A stretch of DNA of 47,311 nucleotides. Source: Acetivibrio ethanolgignens (GTDB taxonomy: Bacteria; Bacillota; Clostridia; Lachnospirales; Lachnospiraceae). Positions 34,415-42,786 of the stretch are shown piece after piece. The stretch covers positions 1-47,311 of the forward strand of contig NZ_LNAM01000124.1 in the NCBI RefSeq assembly GCF_001461035.1. Direction: 5' to 3'. The notes beneath the pieces were generated by a model. That model did no database searches, had not been told where the DNA came from, and saw nothing but the letters and a program-made list of their open reading frames with translations. Position numbers and translations under genes: made by a program. Position 1 is the stretch's first letter. The number at the start of each line of letters is the position of its first letter.

Positions 34415-35896
34415 TTATTTTTCTGTCTCTAATTTGGCAATGGCCTTTTTGATACGGTCAAGACTTTCTTCCTTACCGATAATCTCCATAATCTCTGTCG
34501 CACCACCTGGTGTCATCTGCTTACCAGATACAGCAGTGCGGATAGGCCACATAACATAACCATTCTTATAGCCCTTTTCTTCTACGAACTTCACCAGCAT
34601 AGCATACAGGGCATCATTGGAATAATCCTCCTGGGCTTCCAGTGTCGGAAGAATCTCCTTTAATACGCTTAAGGAGGTCTCTGGATTGGTCTTCATCTTC
34701 TTATGAGTATACATGGATACATCGTACTCTGGCACTTCCTCAAAGAAATCAATCAGCTCCTTAATATCTGGAAATACCTCTATACGAGTCTTTACCAAAG
34801 CTGCGATTTTCTTCAAATCCATGTCCTTTGTAATAACCTCTTTGATGTACGGCTCTGCCATTTGATAAAATTTATCAAACTCCATAGCCTTCATATATTC
34901 GCCATTCATCCATTTCAGTTTAACCATGTCAAAAACAGCTGGTGCCTTATTGATACGGCGATAATCAAAGGTCTCAACCAGCTCCTCAAGGGAGAAAATC
35001 TCTCTATCCTCTGACGGACTCCAGCCAAGAAGTGCTACAAAGTTTATCACAGCCTCGGTCAAAAAACCCTGTTCGATTAAATCCTCATAGGAGGAATGGC
35101 CACAGCGTTTACTTAGCTTCTTATGTTCTTCGTTCGTAATCACCGGACAATGTACATAAACCGGAATCTCCCAGCCAAAAGCCTCATACAGACGATTATA
35201 TTTTGGAGTAGAGGAAAGATATTCGTTTCCACGTACTACATGGGTAATGCCCATCAAATGGTCATCAATAACATTCGCAAAATTGTAAGTTGGGAAGCCA
35301 TCTGACTTAATCAAAATCATATCATCCAGTTCTTCATTTTCTACCGTAATATCCCCAAAGATGACATCATGGAAGGTAGTCTGTCCCTCAGTAGGGTTAT
35401 TCTGCCGGATAACGTATGGCATTCCTGCTGCCAGCTTTGCCTCTACCTCTTCCTTGGATAGATGGAGACAGTGCTTATCGTATTTTACGATTTCCTTGCC
35501 TTCACCATCTTCACCGCTGTCGATGCCCACAGCAGTTCTTAAGGACTCCAGCCGTTCCTTTGTGCAGAAACAGTAATAAGCTTCTCCCTTTTCTACCAGC
35601 TGCTTTGCATATTCAAGGTAAAGTCCCTGGGCCTGACGCTCACTCTGAACATAAGGGCCTACGCCACCATCCTTGTCAGGGCCTTCATCATGAACCAGTC
35701 CGGTCTTTTCCAGAGTACGGTAAATAATCTCCAAAGCTCCTTCCATAAAACGCTCCTGGTCTGTATCCTCAATACGGAGAAGAAAATCTCCTCCCTCATG
35801 CTTTGCAATTAAATATGCATACAATGCAGTTCTTAAGTTTCCAACATGCATCCGGCCGGTCGGGCTTGGTGCAAATCTGGTTCTAATCTTATTCAT
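34415..35896 (-). CDS. gltX: Glutamyl-tRNA synthetase
   Basis: A 493-residue class I synthetase that charges tRNA-Glu. The HIGH-type site is [20 protein letters not shown] (from residue 10), and the KMSKS-type loop reads KKLSKRCG. The length is normal for bacterial GltX and the C-terminal anticodon-binding helices are present. It follows the cytidylate kinase-like gene by 30 bases. Confidence 0.96.
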   Translation of the reverse strand: MNKIRTRFAPSPTGRMHVGNLRTALYAYLIAKHEGGDFLLRIEDTDQERFMEGALEIIYRTLEKTGLVHDEGPDKDGGVGPYVQSERQAQGLYLEYAKQLVEKGEAYYCFCTKERLESLRTAVGIDSGEDGEGKEIVKYDKHCLHLSKEEVEAKLAAGMPYVIRQNNPTEGQTTFHDVIFGDITVENEELDDMILIKSDGFPTYNFANVIDDHLMGITHVVRGNEYLSSTPKYNRLYEAFGWEIPVYVHCPVITNEEHKKLSKRCGHSSYEDLIEQGFLTEAVINFVALLGWSPSEDREIFSLEELVETFDYRRINKAPAVFDMVKLKWMNGEYMKAMEFDKFYQMAEPYIKEVITKDMDLKKIAALVKTRIEVFPDIKELIDFFEEVPEYDVSMYTHKKMKTNPETSLSVLKEILPTLEAQEDYSNDALYAMLVKFVEEKGYKNGYVMWPIRTAVSGKQMTPGGATEIMEIIGKEESLDRIKKAIAKLETEK

Positions 35897-35926
35897 CTTT
35901 CCAATCCTCTTTTTCGTTTATTTATT

Positions 35927-36541
35927 TTAATTGCACTTTTCAACAAATACTTTAATCAGAGCTACTGACTCATCAATACCAACACACTCTGTCTTTACTG
36001 CCAGATCATAGTTGAACATATTGCCCCACTTCTCACTGGTATGGTAATTATAATAATTTGCTCTTCTCTTGTCATACTTCATGACCTGTTCTGCGGCCTT
36101 CCTTTCAGAAATACCATAGAGCTTCGTTGCACGATTAATTCTGAAATCCAGTCCTGCATAGACAAAGACATTAACTACATTTGGTACATCCTTTAAAACA
36201 TAATCCGCACAGCGTCCAACAATAACGCACGGGCCATCCTCAGCTACTTTACGGATAATATTGGACTGTGCCAGAAAAATCTTATCATCCAGGGATAAAC
36301 TGGAAAAGCCAAAATCCTGGCTTCCGTAAGCATTCATCCCCATAGCAATGGAATATAACAGGCTGTTTGTCGCCTTTTCCTCTGCATGCTTAAAAGCAGC
36401 TTCTGCAAAACCGCTTTCCTTTGCCGCCCTTGAAATAAGCTCATTATCGTAAAAAGGAACTCCAAATTCTTTTGCCAGCTTTTCACCAATTTCTCTTCCG
36501 CCGCTGCCATACTGTCTGCTGATAGTAATTATTTTGTTCAT
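35927..36541 (-). CDS. Cytidylate kinase-like protein
   Basis: A 204-residue P-loop kinase of the cytidylate kinase-2 type: MNKIITISRQYGSGGREIGEKLA at the N-terminus contains the nucleotide loop GSGGREIG, and CVIVGRCADYVLKD and Arg-rich RINRATKLYGISE follow. In this family Walker A is modified (no GKS/T), so it may act on an unusual substrate. An extended -10 promoter lies upstream. It precedes gltX. Confidence 0.88.
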   Translation of the reverse strand: MNKIITISRQYGSGGREIGEKLAKEFGVPFYDNELISRAAKESGFAEAAFKHAEEKATNSLLYSIAMGMNAYGSQDFGFSSLSLDDKIFLAQSNIIRKVAEDGPCVIVGRCADYVLKDVPNVVNVFVYAGLDFRINRATKLYGISERKAAEQVMKYDKRRANYYNYHTSEKWGNMFNYDLAVKTECVGIDESVALIKVFVEKCN

Positions 36542-36574
36542 AGTGTTCCCTCCATTTCTTCTTTGCTATATAAA

Positions 36575-36583
36575 AGTATAGCA
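36575..36583 (-). promoter_or_regulatory. Extended -10 promoter of the cytidylate kinase-like gene
   Basis: TGC-TATACT on the minus strand, about 34 bases before the start codon. No good -35 box was found, which is usual for extended -10 promoters. Confidence 0.5.
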
Positions 36584-36611
36584 CATTTTGGAGTTTATGA
36601 AAATATCAAAA

Positions 36612-38201
36612 TCAATTCTTTCCAAATTCTGAAAGCACAAGACCTTCATTTCGCTCCAATACTGTCTTAACACTCCACGGGTGAGTGAAAATAAGCAGTG
36701 GATTACCCTTCAAGTCTTTAATTTTCTTTGTATCCGAAGTGACACTTAATTTATTTACATCAATTTCCTTGTTTTCAATCCAGCGAATATGCTCATATGG
36801 CAGTGGATCCAAACGGATTTCTACACCATATTCAGACTCCAGACGGAATTTTAATACATCAAACTGAAGGACACCGACAACACCAACGATGATTTCCTCC
36901 ATACCGGTATTAAACTCCTGGAAAATCTGAATCGCACCCTCCTGGGCAATCTGCTCGATTCCTTTAATAAACTGCTTTCGTTTCATGGTATCCATCTGGC
37001 GTACCTTGGCAAAATGCTCCGGTGCAAAGGTCGGAATACCTTCATAGCAAAATTTATCCTTTCCTGTATAAAGGGTATCACCGATAGAGAAAATACCCGG
37101 GTCAAATACACCGATAATATCTCCCGCATATGCCTCCTCCACATGCTTACGTTCCTGTGCCATCATCTGCTGCGGCTGGGTCAGACGAATCTTTTTGCCT
37201 CCCTGTACATGAAATACCTCCATACCAGCCTGGAAGCTTCCAGAACAGATTCTCATAAATGCAATTCTATCTCTATGAGCCTTGTTCATATTAGCCTGAA
37301 TCTTAAATACAAAGGCAGAGAAGTCCTCACTGAATGGATCAATTTCCCCTTTATCCGATTTCCTAGGCAGAGGGGAAGTTGTCATATCCAAAAAGTGCTT
37401 TAAAAAGGTCTCTACACCAAAATTGGTCAATGCGGAACCAAAAAATACAGGAGAAAGCTGTCCTGCACGAACCCTCTCCATATCGAAGGCATCACTTGCC
37501 CCATCCAAAAGCTCTATTTCCTCCAGAAGCGTCTGATGGTTTACCTGTCCAATCAGCTCATCCACACGCCCATCTCCCAGAGCTACCTCTATTGTCTCTA
37601 CTTCCTTTTGTCCATTATTCGCTGCCATAAACCGGGAAATTGTCTTGGTATTTCTATCGTACACACCCTTAAAATTCTTTCCTGAACCAATCGGCCAGTT
37701 AATCGGACAAGTACGGATACCCAGCACCGTTTCAATTTCGTCTACCAATGTAAAAGGATCATTCGCCTCCCGGTCCATCTTGTTAATAAAGGTAAAAATA
37801 GGAATCCCACGCATAACGCAGACCTTAAATAGCTTAATTGTCTGTGCCTCAACACCCTTAGAGCCATCAATAACCATAACTGCAGAATCCGCTGCCATCA
37901 GGGTACGATAAGTATCCTCAGAGAAGTCCTGATGACCTGGCGTATCCAGAATATTAATACAATAACCATCATAATTAAACTGCATAACCGAAGAGGTTAC
38001 TGAAATACCTCTTTCCTTTTCAATCTCCATCCAGTCAGAAACTGCATGCTTCGCTGTTTTTCTTCCCTTAACGCTTCCTGCCAGATTAATGGCTCCTCCA
38101 TATAAAAGGAACTTTTCTGTTAATGTTGTCTTACCAGCATCCGGATGGGAAATAATGGCAAAGGTACGACGTTTTTCTATTTCTTTATTTAAATCGGCCA
38201 C
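36612..38201 (-). CDS. prfC: Peptide chain release factor 3
   Basis: A 529-residue translational GTPase that recycles RF1/RF2 after termination. G1 is SHPDAGKTTLTEKFLLYGGA, G2 includes ERGISVTSSVMQF, G3 is DTPGHQDFSEDTYR, G4 is FINKMDREANDP. The C-terminal part (SPVFFGSALTNFGV and VVGVLQFDVLKFRLESEYGV) is RF3-specific and separates it from EF-G. Full length. It lies 70 bases after the cytidylate kinase-like gene's promoter region, on the same strand. Confidence 0.96.
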   Translation of the reverse strand: MADLNKEIEKRRTFAIISHPDAGKTTLTEKFLLYGGAINLAGSVKGRKTAKHAVSDWMEIEKERGISVTSSVMQFNYDGYCINILDTPGHQDFSEDTYRTLMAADSAVMVIDGSKGVEAQTIKLFKVCVMRGIPIFTFINKMDREANDPFTLVDEIETVLGIRTCPINWPIGSGKNFKGVYDRNTKTISRFMAANNGQKEVETIEVALGDGRVDELIGQVNHQTLLEEIELLDGASDAFDMERVRAGQLSPVFFGSALTNFGVETFLKHFLDMTTSPLPRKSDKGEIDPFSEDFSAFVFKIQANMNKAHRDRIAFMRICSGSFQAGMEVFHVQGGKKIRLTQPQQMMAQERKHVEEAYAGDIIGVFDPGIFSIGDTLYTGKDKFCYEGIPTFAPEHFAKVRQMDTMKRKQFIKGIEQIAQEGAIQIFQEFNTGMEEIIVGVVGVLQFDVLKFRLESEYGVEIRLDPLPYEHIRWIENKEIDVNKLSVTSDTKKIKDLKGNPLLIFTHPWSVKTVLERNEGLVLSEFGKN

Positions 38202-38336
38202 GATAAAATCCTCCTAAATCAAATTCATGCACGACCTTCATTCTATCTTACACGCTTTTTCTTGTCAAGTATTGGTATCTTTTCTTTGTTTTCTATTACA
38301 CTATATATAAGTATTATTTTTTATGAGGTGTATATC

Positions 38337-39932
38337 ATGAATTACGATATCTATAGCCAGGAAATACAAGACTGCATAAACAAAATACGAAAGACCCGAA
38401 GCACAGATGTAAAGATTATCCTTAGTTGCTGTCAGCAGCTCCTTGATTATGGTAAAAAATATAATGACAGCCAGCTTCTTGGTTTTTCCTATTACTATAT
38501 AGCTGAAGCTTACTATTTTTCCGGTGACTCACAAAAACAGCTGGTTAGCCTTTTTAATGCATTAGAATATTTGAAAATTTCCCAGGACCATGGGTTGCTT
38601 GCCCGCTCCTATAATCTTCTGGGAATTCTTTCTAATACACAGGGAAACCCAGGTTCCGCTCTGGACTATTATTTGCAAGGGTTGGCAATCTGTAGCTCTC
38701 ACAACCTTGATTATGTTACTGGTATGATTTATTCCAATATATCTACCCTGTTTTCAGAGGTTGGCAACCACAAAAAGGCTATCGAATTTTTGGAAAAGGC
38801 CATCGAAAATTATAACAAGCCTGTGCCTACCCAGGCTCTCATTAGCAATTTGACATCCTCCTATCTGGCTCTGGGTCAAAGCTACCTCCATTTAGAAAAT
38901 CTTTCAGAGGCTATTAAATGCATGGAAAAGGCAGAAAAATACCTGCCACAGATTCCAATAGAAGATATCGGTATTACTATCTTTGTTTTTAAAGCTATGC
39001 TGGCAGATGTCCTTGGAAATACGGTTGAAAGAGATGCCTGTATCCAGGAAATCGTTGCTATGTCCCTACAGGAATATTCGCTTCTGACCTTTTATGATGA
39101 CTTTTTGACATTACTCCATTTTCTGCAGAATATAGGCAAAGACAAGGCTCTTATGGAAATTATCGAACCTCTGGAGGATATGGCAGTAAAGGATGGCAAT
39201 CTCCATATCCAGTTAGAGCTTGTCAAGGTTAAATTAGACTACTATCAACGGACAAACCAGGATTTCCTTTTCCTGCATACAGCCCGCCAGTTTTACAATT
39301 TATCCCTAAAGCAGGAGGCCGAAAACCAGAAAAATATTTCTGCCTCTATAGACCTTCGTTTTTCTCTCCTGGAGCTTCAAAAACAGCAGAAGAAAATCAA
39401 AGCTGAAAACCAAAGGCTTATCATCAAATCCGAGTCTGACGCTTTGACCGGTCTTCCTAACCGTTACAAGCTGAACGACTACGCGGACACCCTTCTTACA
39501 AAAGCCTTTCATAATCAGGTGCCCTTTACCGTTGAAATCTTAGATATTGATTATTTCAAGCAGTATAATGATACCTATGGTCATCCGGCTGGTGATGAAT
39601 GTCTGAAAGCGATTGCCAGAGAATTAGATGTCATAACATCAGAGGATGTTTTCTGTGCAAGATATGGCGGTGATGAATTTATTATCCTGTACTATAACAA
39701 AACAGAAAAAGAGGTTATGACTCTTGCAGAGCTTCTCAGGCAACGTATCTGTGATCTTCAGATTGAGCATAAAAATTCCCTGGCCGAGCCTTTTGTTACC
39801 ATTACCCAGGGAATTGCCTTGCGAATTCCAAACTCCGGAAACCGCATGTGGGATTTTCTTCATATAGCTGATAACGCTCTTTATGACGGTAAACGTAACT
39901 GTCGAAATAGCATCACCATCAAGACCTTTTAA
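38337..39932 (+). CDS. TPR-GGDEF diguanylate cyclase
   Basis: A 531-residue soluble sensor enzyme. Residues 1-350 are a series of TPR-like helices (QLLGFSYYYIAEAYYFSG; GMIYSNISTLFSEVGNHKKA). A coiled-coil linker (about 345-370) leads to the GGDEF domain with LTGLPNRYKLNDY and ARYGGDEFIILYY (GGDEF at 444-448), so c-di-GMP synthesis is expected. The inhibitory RxxD is absent: the equivalent is T-S-E-D. The frame is open to 38262, but 38337 has GAGGTG 7 bases before it, and the upstream part is hydrophobic read-through. No membrane segment follows. It could feed the PelD-type receptor in the exopolysaccharide operon. Confidence 0.88.
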   Translation: MNYDIYSQEIQDCINKIRKTRSTDVKIILSCCQQLLDYGKKYNDSQLLGFSYYYIAEAYYFSGDSQKQLVSLFNALEYLKISQDHGLLARSYNLLGILSNTQGNPGSALDYYLQGLAICSSHNLDYVTGMIYSNISTLFSEVGNHKKAIEFLEKAIENYNKPVPTQALISNLTSSYLALGQSYLHLENLSEAIKCMEKAEKYLPQIPIEDIGITIFVFKAMLADVLGNTVERDACIQEIVAMSLQEYSLLTFYDDFLTLLHFLQNIGKDKALMEIIEPLEDMAVKDGNLHIQLELVKVKLDYYQRTNQDFLFLHTARQFYNLSLKQEAENQKNISASIDLRFSLLELQKQQKKIKAENQRLIIKSESDALTGLPNRYKLNDYADTLLTKAFHNQVPFTVEILDIDYFKQYNDTYGHPAGDECLKAIARELDVITSEDVFCARYGGDEFIILYYNKTEKEVMTLAELLRQRICDLQIEHKNSLAEPFVTITQGIALRIPNSGNRMWDFLHIADNALYDGKRNCRNSITIKTF

Positions 39933-39934
39933 CT

Positions 39935-39959
39935 AAAAAAGAGTTTGCAAAGCAAACTC
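39935..39959 (-). terminator. Intrinsic terminator of the VanZ/DUF6142 gene pair
   Basis: GAGTTTGC/GCAAACTC with an AAA loop (39941-39959); on the minus strand a T6 run follows (39935-39940). It also lies just after the plus-strand cyclase gene, but that side has no T tract. Confidence 0.75.
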
Positions 39960-39964
39960 TCTGC

Positions 39965-40006
39965 CTGTGGCGGTCCGCGAAAGCGACATCTTCCGCACCG
40001 CCGCAG
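39965..40006. repeat. GC-rich hairpin in the convergent intergenic region
   Basis: CTG-x-GGCGGT pairs with ACCGCC-x-CAG across a 22-base inner part that can form further pairs. It is much more GC-rich than its surroundings. This could be a REP-like repeat or part of a second terminator; only one copy is in the window. Confidence 0.4.
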
Positions 40007-40032
40007 TGCAATCCTTAGCGGAGCTGTTTTTA

Positions 40033-40398
40033 TTATATAATTGCTGCCCCCATTACATAAAGGGAGAGCAAAAACAAGGTTAATATTCCATTTAAAATAC
40101 TTCCCATAATTGGAAACCGATAATGAATTTCTTTTTTTCTAAATGCACAAACTGCCAGTCCAAAGCCAATAACAGAAAAAACCATTGCCAAAGTCCCCAA
40201 CACTCCGACGATAAGACTTCCCTGCCCCATTGCCTGTTCCGACATAGCAATTCCAGTCACAGTCAGCACTGTAGCTCCTATTCCCATGCAAAAGGACGTA
40301 ATCCCTTCTACCGGATGTAGCTTATCCGAAAACTTATACTTTCCACTTCTTGCTTTTCTCGCCTTTCGCGGAATTCGCACTCTCCGGTTACCTGCCAT
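40033..40398 (-). CDS. DUF6142-like membrane protein
   Basis: A 121-residue protein with a strongly basic N-terminus (RRVRIPRKARKARSGKYKF) and three membrane segments (about residues 30-52, 60-85 and 95-118). The phrase KLHPVEGITSFCMGIG is typical of small Lachnospiraceae membrane proteins that I know as DUF6142. Function unknown. It overlaps the end of the VanZ-like gene by 11 bases. Confidence 0.65.
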   Translation of the reverse strand: MAGNRRVRIPRKARKARSGKYKFSDKLHPVEGITSFCMGIGATVLTVTGIAMSEQAMGQGSLIVGVLGTLAMVFSVIGFGLAVCAFRKKEIHYRFPIMGSILNGILTLFLLSLYVMGAAII

Positions 40399-40849
40399 GC
40401 CCTCGCTTCCTTTCCATTCTTTTCCCTATATAGTAAATTCCATAACCCAGAATACCCCCTAGCGTATTCATGGCAATATCATCCACATCAAAAATACCGA
40501 CCCGGAACAAAAGCTGAAGTATCTCTATTGTCAGTGTGAGCTCCAGGCTCAGTAAAAAAACATTCAAAAATTTCTTATTTTTCGGACTGATAACCGGCAA
40601 AAAAAAGCCAAAGGGTGCAAATGCTGCTACATTCATCACCACATTCAGCAAAAAGTAGCTTATATTTCCATTTTCCAGACAATACAACGCTCTCTTTATC
40701 TCCTGAAATAGAACCAGATTATACCGGTACTCACCAGAGCCACTCCGATGCAGCCCTTCGCTAAAAAACAGGAAGTATGCCATCCCTGCCAAATATATAA
40801 TAAAAGCGATCCAACTGATCCGCCTTATCCACTCTCTCTTTTTCTTCAT
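40388..40849 (-). CDS. VanZ-family membrane protein
   Basis: A 153-residue protein with four membrane segments. The VanZ pattern is present: NLVLFQEI, a conserved NVAAFAPFGFFLPVI, ELTLTIEILQLLFRVGIFDVDDIAMNTLGG. VanZ-like proteins are linked to glycopeptide tolerance in one case, but most have no known role. The start was placed at the ATG at 40849 because GGGGAACG precedes it; the ATG four codons earlier has no ribosome binding site. A near-perfect promoter lies about 50 bases upstream. Confidence 0.82.
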   Translation of the reverse strand: MKKKREWIRRISWIAFIIYLAGMAYFLFFSEGLHRSGSGEYRYNLVLFQEIKRALYCLENGNISYFLLNVVMNVAAFAPFGFFLPVISPKNKKFLNVFLLSLELTLTIEILQLLFRVGIFDVDDIAMNTLGGILGYGIYYIGKRMERKRGHGR

Positions 40850-40896
40850 GACGTTCCCCATTCTATCAAAACAAGCAGAAAATTCTGTGCTTATTC

Positions 40897-40925
40897 ATTA
40901 TATCGAAAAGTATTTCCGATGTAAA
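40897..40925 (-). promoter_or_regulatory. Sigma-A promoter of the VanZ/DUF6142 pair
   Basis: TTTACA (40920-40925), a 17-base spacer and TATAAT (40897-40902), reading leftwards to the VanZ-like gene. Confidence 0.85.
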
Positions 40926-40937
40926 GGGGAGTATGCT

Positions 40938-41242
40938 AAAATTTTGGGTTGTAGATTTGTTTCGATTTTCAAGGGACGAAAAGAGTGTTGGTATTATAGC
41001 TCTTAAGCTAGGACTACGAAGGGCGATAATTCTAAAAAAATGCATATAATTTACTACAAGCGACGAGTACGCGGACATTCGACCTCCTGTCTCAGGTCCG
41101 CTCAAAAAACCTCCGTGTTTTTTGCCTCTGTGGGCTATGCATTTTTAAGAATTATCAGCCCTTTACCGTATAGCTTATTCACTATAATACCAACACTCTT
41201 TTTTGTCTCCTGAAATTCAAAAAATCTACAGTCCAAAATCAT
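40938..41242. repeat. Large imperfect inverted repeat, about 305 bases
   Basis: The left arm (about 40938-41046) is the imperfect reverse complement of the right arm (about 41136-41242). Shared stretches include GAGTGTTGGTATTATAG, GATAATTCT and AAATGCATA. The apex (41047-41135) holds a smaller hairpin GCGGAC/GTCCGC (41071-41102 region). No supported gene lies in it. It has the build of a MITE-like element or a long structured RNA. No target-site duplication was identified. Confidence 0.75.
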
Positions 41243-41256
41243 TCAAACAGATTTAT

Positions 41257-41293
41257 AACCTGGTAAAAGTAGAACATATGCTTTTACCAGGTT
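41257..41293. other. Perfect 13-bp hairpin
   Basis: AACCTGGTAAAAG (41257-41269) and CTTTTACCAGGTT (41281-41293) with an 11-base loop. There is only a short T run after either arm, so it is not a clear terminator. It lies between the two large inverted repeats. Confidence 0.65.
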
Positions 41294-41362
41294 AGCGTTT
41301 TACTTGGAATGATAAGAATTTTGCTTTATGCATTGAAAGCTTTTAGTAAATGTAAATTCTTT

Positions 41363-41541
41363 GATACCAGACAGGTTCTGCAAAGATTTTGCTTGCGATA
41401 TTGCGGAAGTGAGTTCGAAAATCGCTCCTTAGATGTTCTTAAAATCGAAGGCTTTCCTGAGATTTTATATAGAACATCTTAGGAGAAGTTGAGAAGGAGC
41501 GAGCTATCGCAAGCAAAACTTTGCAGAACCCGTCTGCTATA
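41363..41541. repeat. Nested inverted repeat joined to an IS3 remnant
   Basis: Three nested pairs. Outer arms 41369-41400 and 41505-41535 match over about 31 bases (TTTTGCTTGCGATA against TATCGCAAGCAAAA). Middle: CGCTCCTT (41423-41430) against AAGGAGCG (41494-41501). Inner: AGATGTTCT (41431-41439) against AGAACATCT (41471-41479). The right side runs straight into the truncated IS3 transposase frame. The block is non-coding. Confidence 0.8.
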
Positions 41542-41554
41542 TAAAAGAAATTAC

Positions 41555-41773
41555 GTAACTATTCAGAACCACCCTTATGATAATGCATGTATAGAATCTT
41601 TTCATTCTGTTCTTAAGAAAGAGGAAGTCTATACCACTACTTACCGTACATTGGAAGAGGCAAAAACAGCGCTCTTTGAATATATAGAGTCATTTTACAA
41701 CCGTAAGCGTCGTCATAGTGCACTTGACCATAAAACGCCACAAGAGGTTGAAGATGAGGCTCTAGCAGCATAA
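41555..41773 (+). pseudogene. IS3-family transposase, 3' fragment
   Basis: About 73 codons of the C-terminal end of an IS3 orfB transposase: NHPYDNACIESFHSVLKKE contains the last catalytic Glu of the DDE triad, followed by YNRKRRHSALDHKTPQEVE, the usual IS3 ending. The N-terminal three quarters are missing, replaced upstream by the nested inverted repeat. The sequence TGTCCAAGGTATTGACATAG near 41827-41852 looks like the outer end of the element. Not functional. Confidence 0.88.
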
Positions 41774-41853
41774 TGACAATTCTCCTTGCATCCAAGCATG
41801 CAGGGAGAATAAAGTTCAACTTTTTGTGTCCAAGGTATTGACATAGGTCCAAT

Positions 41854-41961
41854 ATGGCTCTACCTGATGAAGATAGACTTACTTTAAGAAAAATCATAAA
41901 GAAATCTCCTCATTCAAAAAATGCTGGAATAAAGCATAGGAAGAAAGGTAAGAGAAGATAA
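41854..41961 (+). pseudogene. Short basic reading frame just outside the IS3 end
   Basis: A 35-codon frame from an ATG at 41854, very basic at its end (KHRKKGKRR). No ribosome binding site is clear. It may be the tail of a gene cut by the IS3 element, or chance. No family recognised. Confidence 0.25.
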
Positions 41962-41971
41962 AATCGTATAA

Positions 41972-42007
41972 AAAACTACCAAAATCTTTTTTTATTAAGG
42001 TAGTTTT
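41972..42007 (+). terminator. Intrinsic terminator
   Basis: AAAACTACC (41972-41980) and GGTAGTTTT (41999-42007), with T's continuing to 42008 on the plus strand. It follows the IS3 remnant and the small basic frame. The next 150 bases to 42155 are AT-rich and hold nothing I can identify. Confidence 0.6.
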
Positions 42008-42155
42008 TTGTTTGATTTTATTAACAATTACAAAATTTTAATATGCTAAATTCCCAATTAAGAATTATTTACTATGTGGTAATAACCTAATTTCAACAAT
42101 GTCATACGATGTATCAAAAGATAATAATAAATTGTCTTTCCTTATTTCATTCATT

Positions 42156-42205
42156 ACAATAAATCTTAATTTTAAAGGAACTGCTATAAAATTAAGATTT
42201 ATTGT
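42156..42205. other. Perfect 19-bp hairpin at the end of the lipoprotein gene
   Basis: Arms 42156-42174 and 42187-42205 are perfectly complementary with a 12-base loop. A T run follows the right arm on the plus strand. The right arm overlaps the stop of the minus-strand lipoprotein gene. It probably protects or ends that transcript, although the minus side lacks a good T tract. Confidence 0.65.
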
Positions 42206-42785
42206 TTTTTTTGTACATTTTATCTAAATAATTTTCTTTTAAACTTTCTTCATACCAGGCGTATATCTCATTTGCTTGTTCATTATTTGTCTTTCCAAAA
42301 GTTTTATCAAATTCTCCTAAACATACAGATTTTATATTTTTATTTTTATCATAATAAAATCCATAATATGTTATAAATTTGGTTTGAACCTGAGGAACGG
42401 CTTCAGGGTATATTAATTTTATTTTATCCTTATTTGATATTTCATAAAGTTTTTTATAATTTTCCTTCAACTCATTTAGATCACATTTTTGTTGAAATTT
42501 AATATATTTATCCAATTCCCCTTTTTTATATTTTTCAAAAATCTTATTTGCATTTTTATCATAATATGCGTATATATATTTATCCATGGTGTAATAATTT
42601 CCCTTGTTGTCATAAAATGCAGTTGCAGTGTCTACTTTATATTCTTCTGAAACATCTCCATAATCAACAACTTCCATGAAAACAATAGGTGGCATTTCTA
42701 ATGGTGTGTTGGACGTTTTTTCTGCTTTCACTCCACTACAAGCAATCAAAAATACAGACAAAATAGTTAGGATAATTCTACTCAT
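42192..42785 (-). CDS. Lipoprotein, unknown function
   Basis: A 197-residue secreted lipoprotein. The signal peptide MSRIILTILSVFLIAC ends in a lipobox with C16 as the lipidated residue. The mature part is very rich in Lys, Tyr, Asp and Asn (YYDKNANKIFEKYKKGELDKY). No domain recognised. It begins 1 base after the protease stop, so the two are one operon. Strongly AT-rich, like the protease, unlike the housekeeping genes. Confidence 0.8.
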   Translation of the reverse strand: MSRIILTILSVFLIACSGVKAEKTSNTPLEMPPIVFMEVVDYGDVSEEYKVDTATAFYDNKGNYYTMDKYIYAYYDKNANKIFEKYKKGELDKYIKFQQKCDLNELKENYKKLYEISNKDKIKLIYPEAVPQVQTKFITYYGFYYDKNKNIKSVCLGEFDKTFGKTNNEQANEIYAWYEESLKENYLDKMYKKNNKS

Positions 42786-42786
42786 A

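Noticed and set aside
40866-41105. 79-codon minus-strand frame
   Set aside because: It lies across the left arm and apex of the large inverted repeat and the VanZ promoter, with no ribosome binding site.
41489-41554. Upstream codons of the IS3 fragment as a true N-terminus
   Set aside because: These codons come from the right arm of the nested palindrome, not from transposase sequence.
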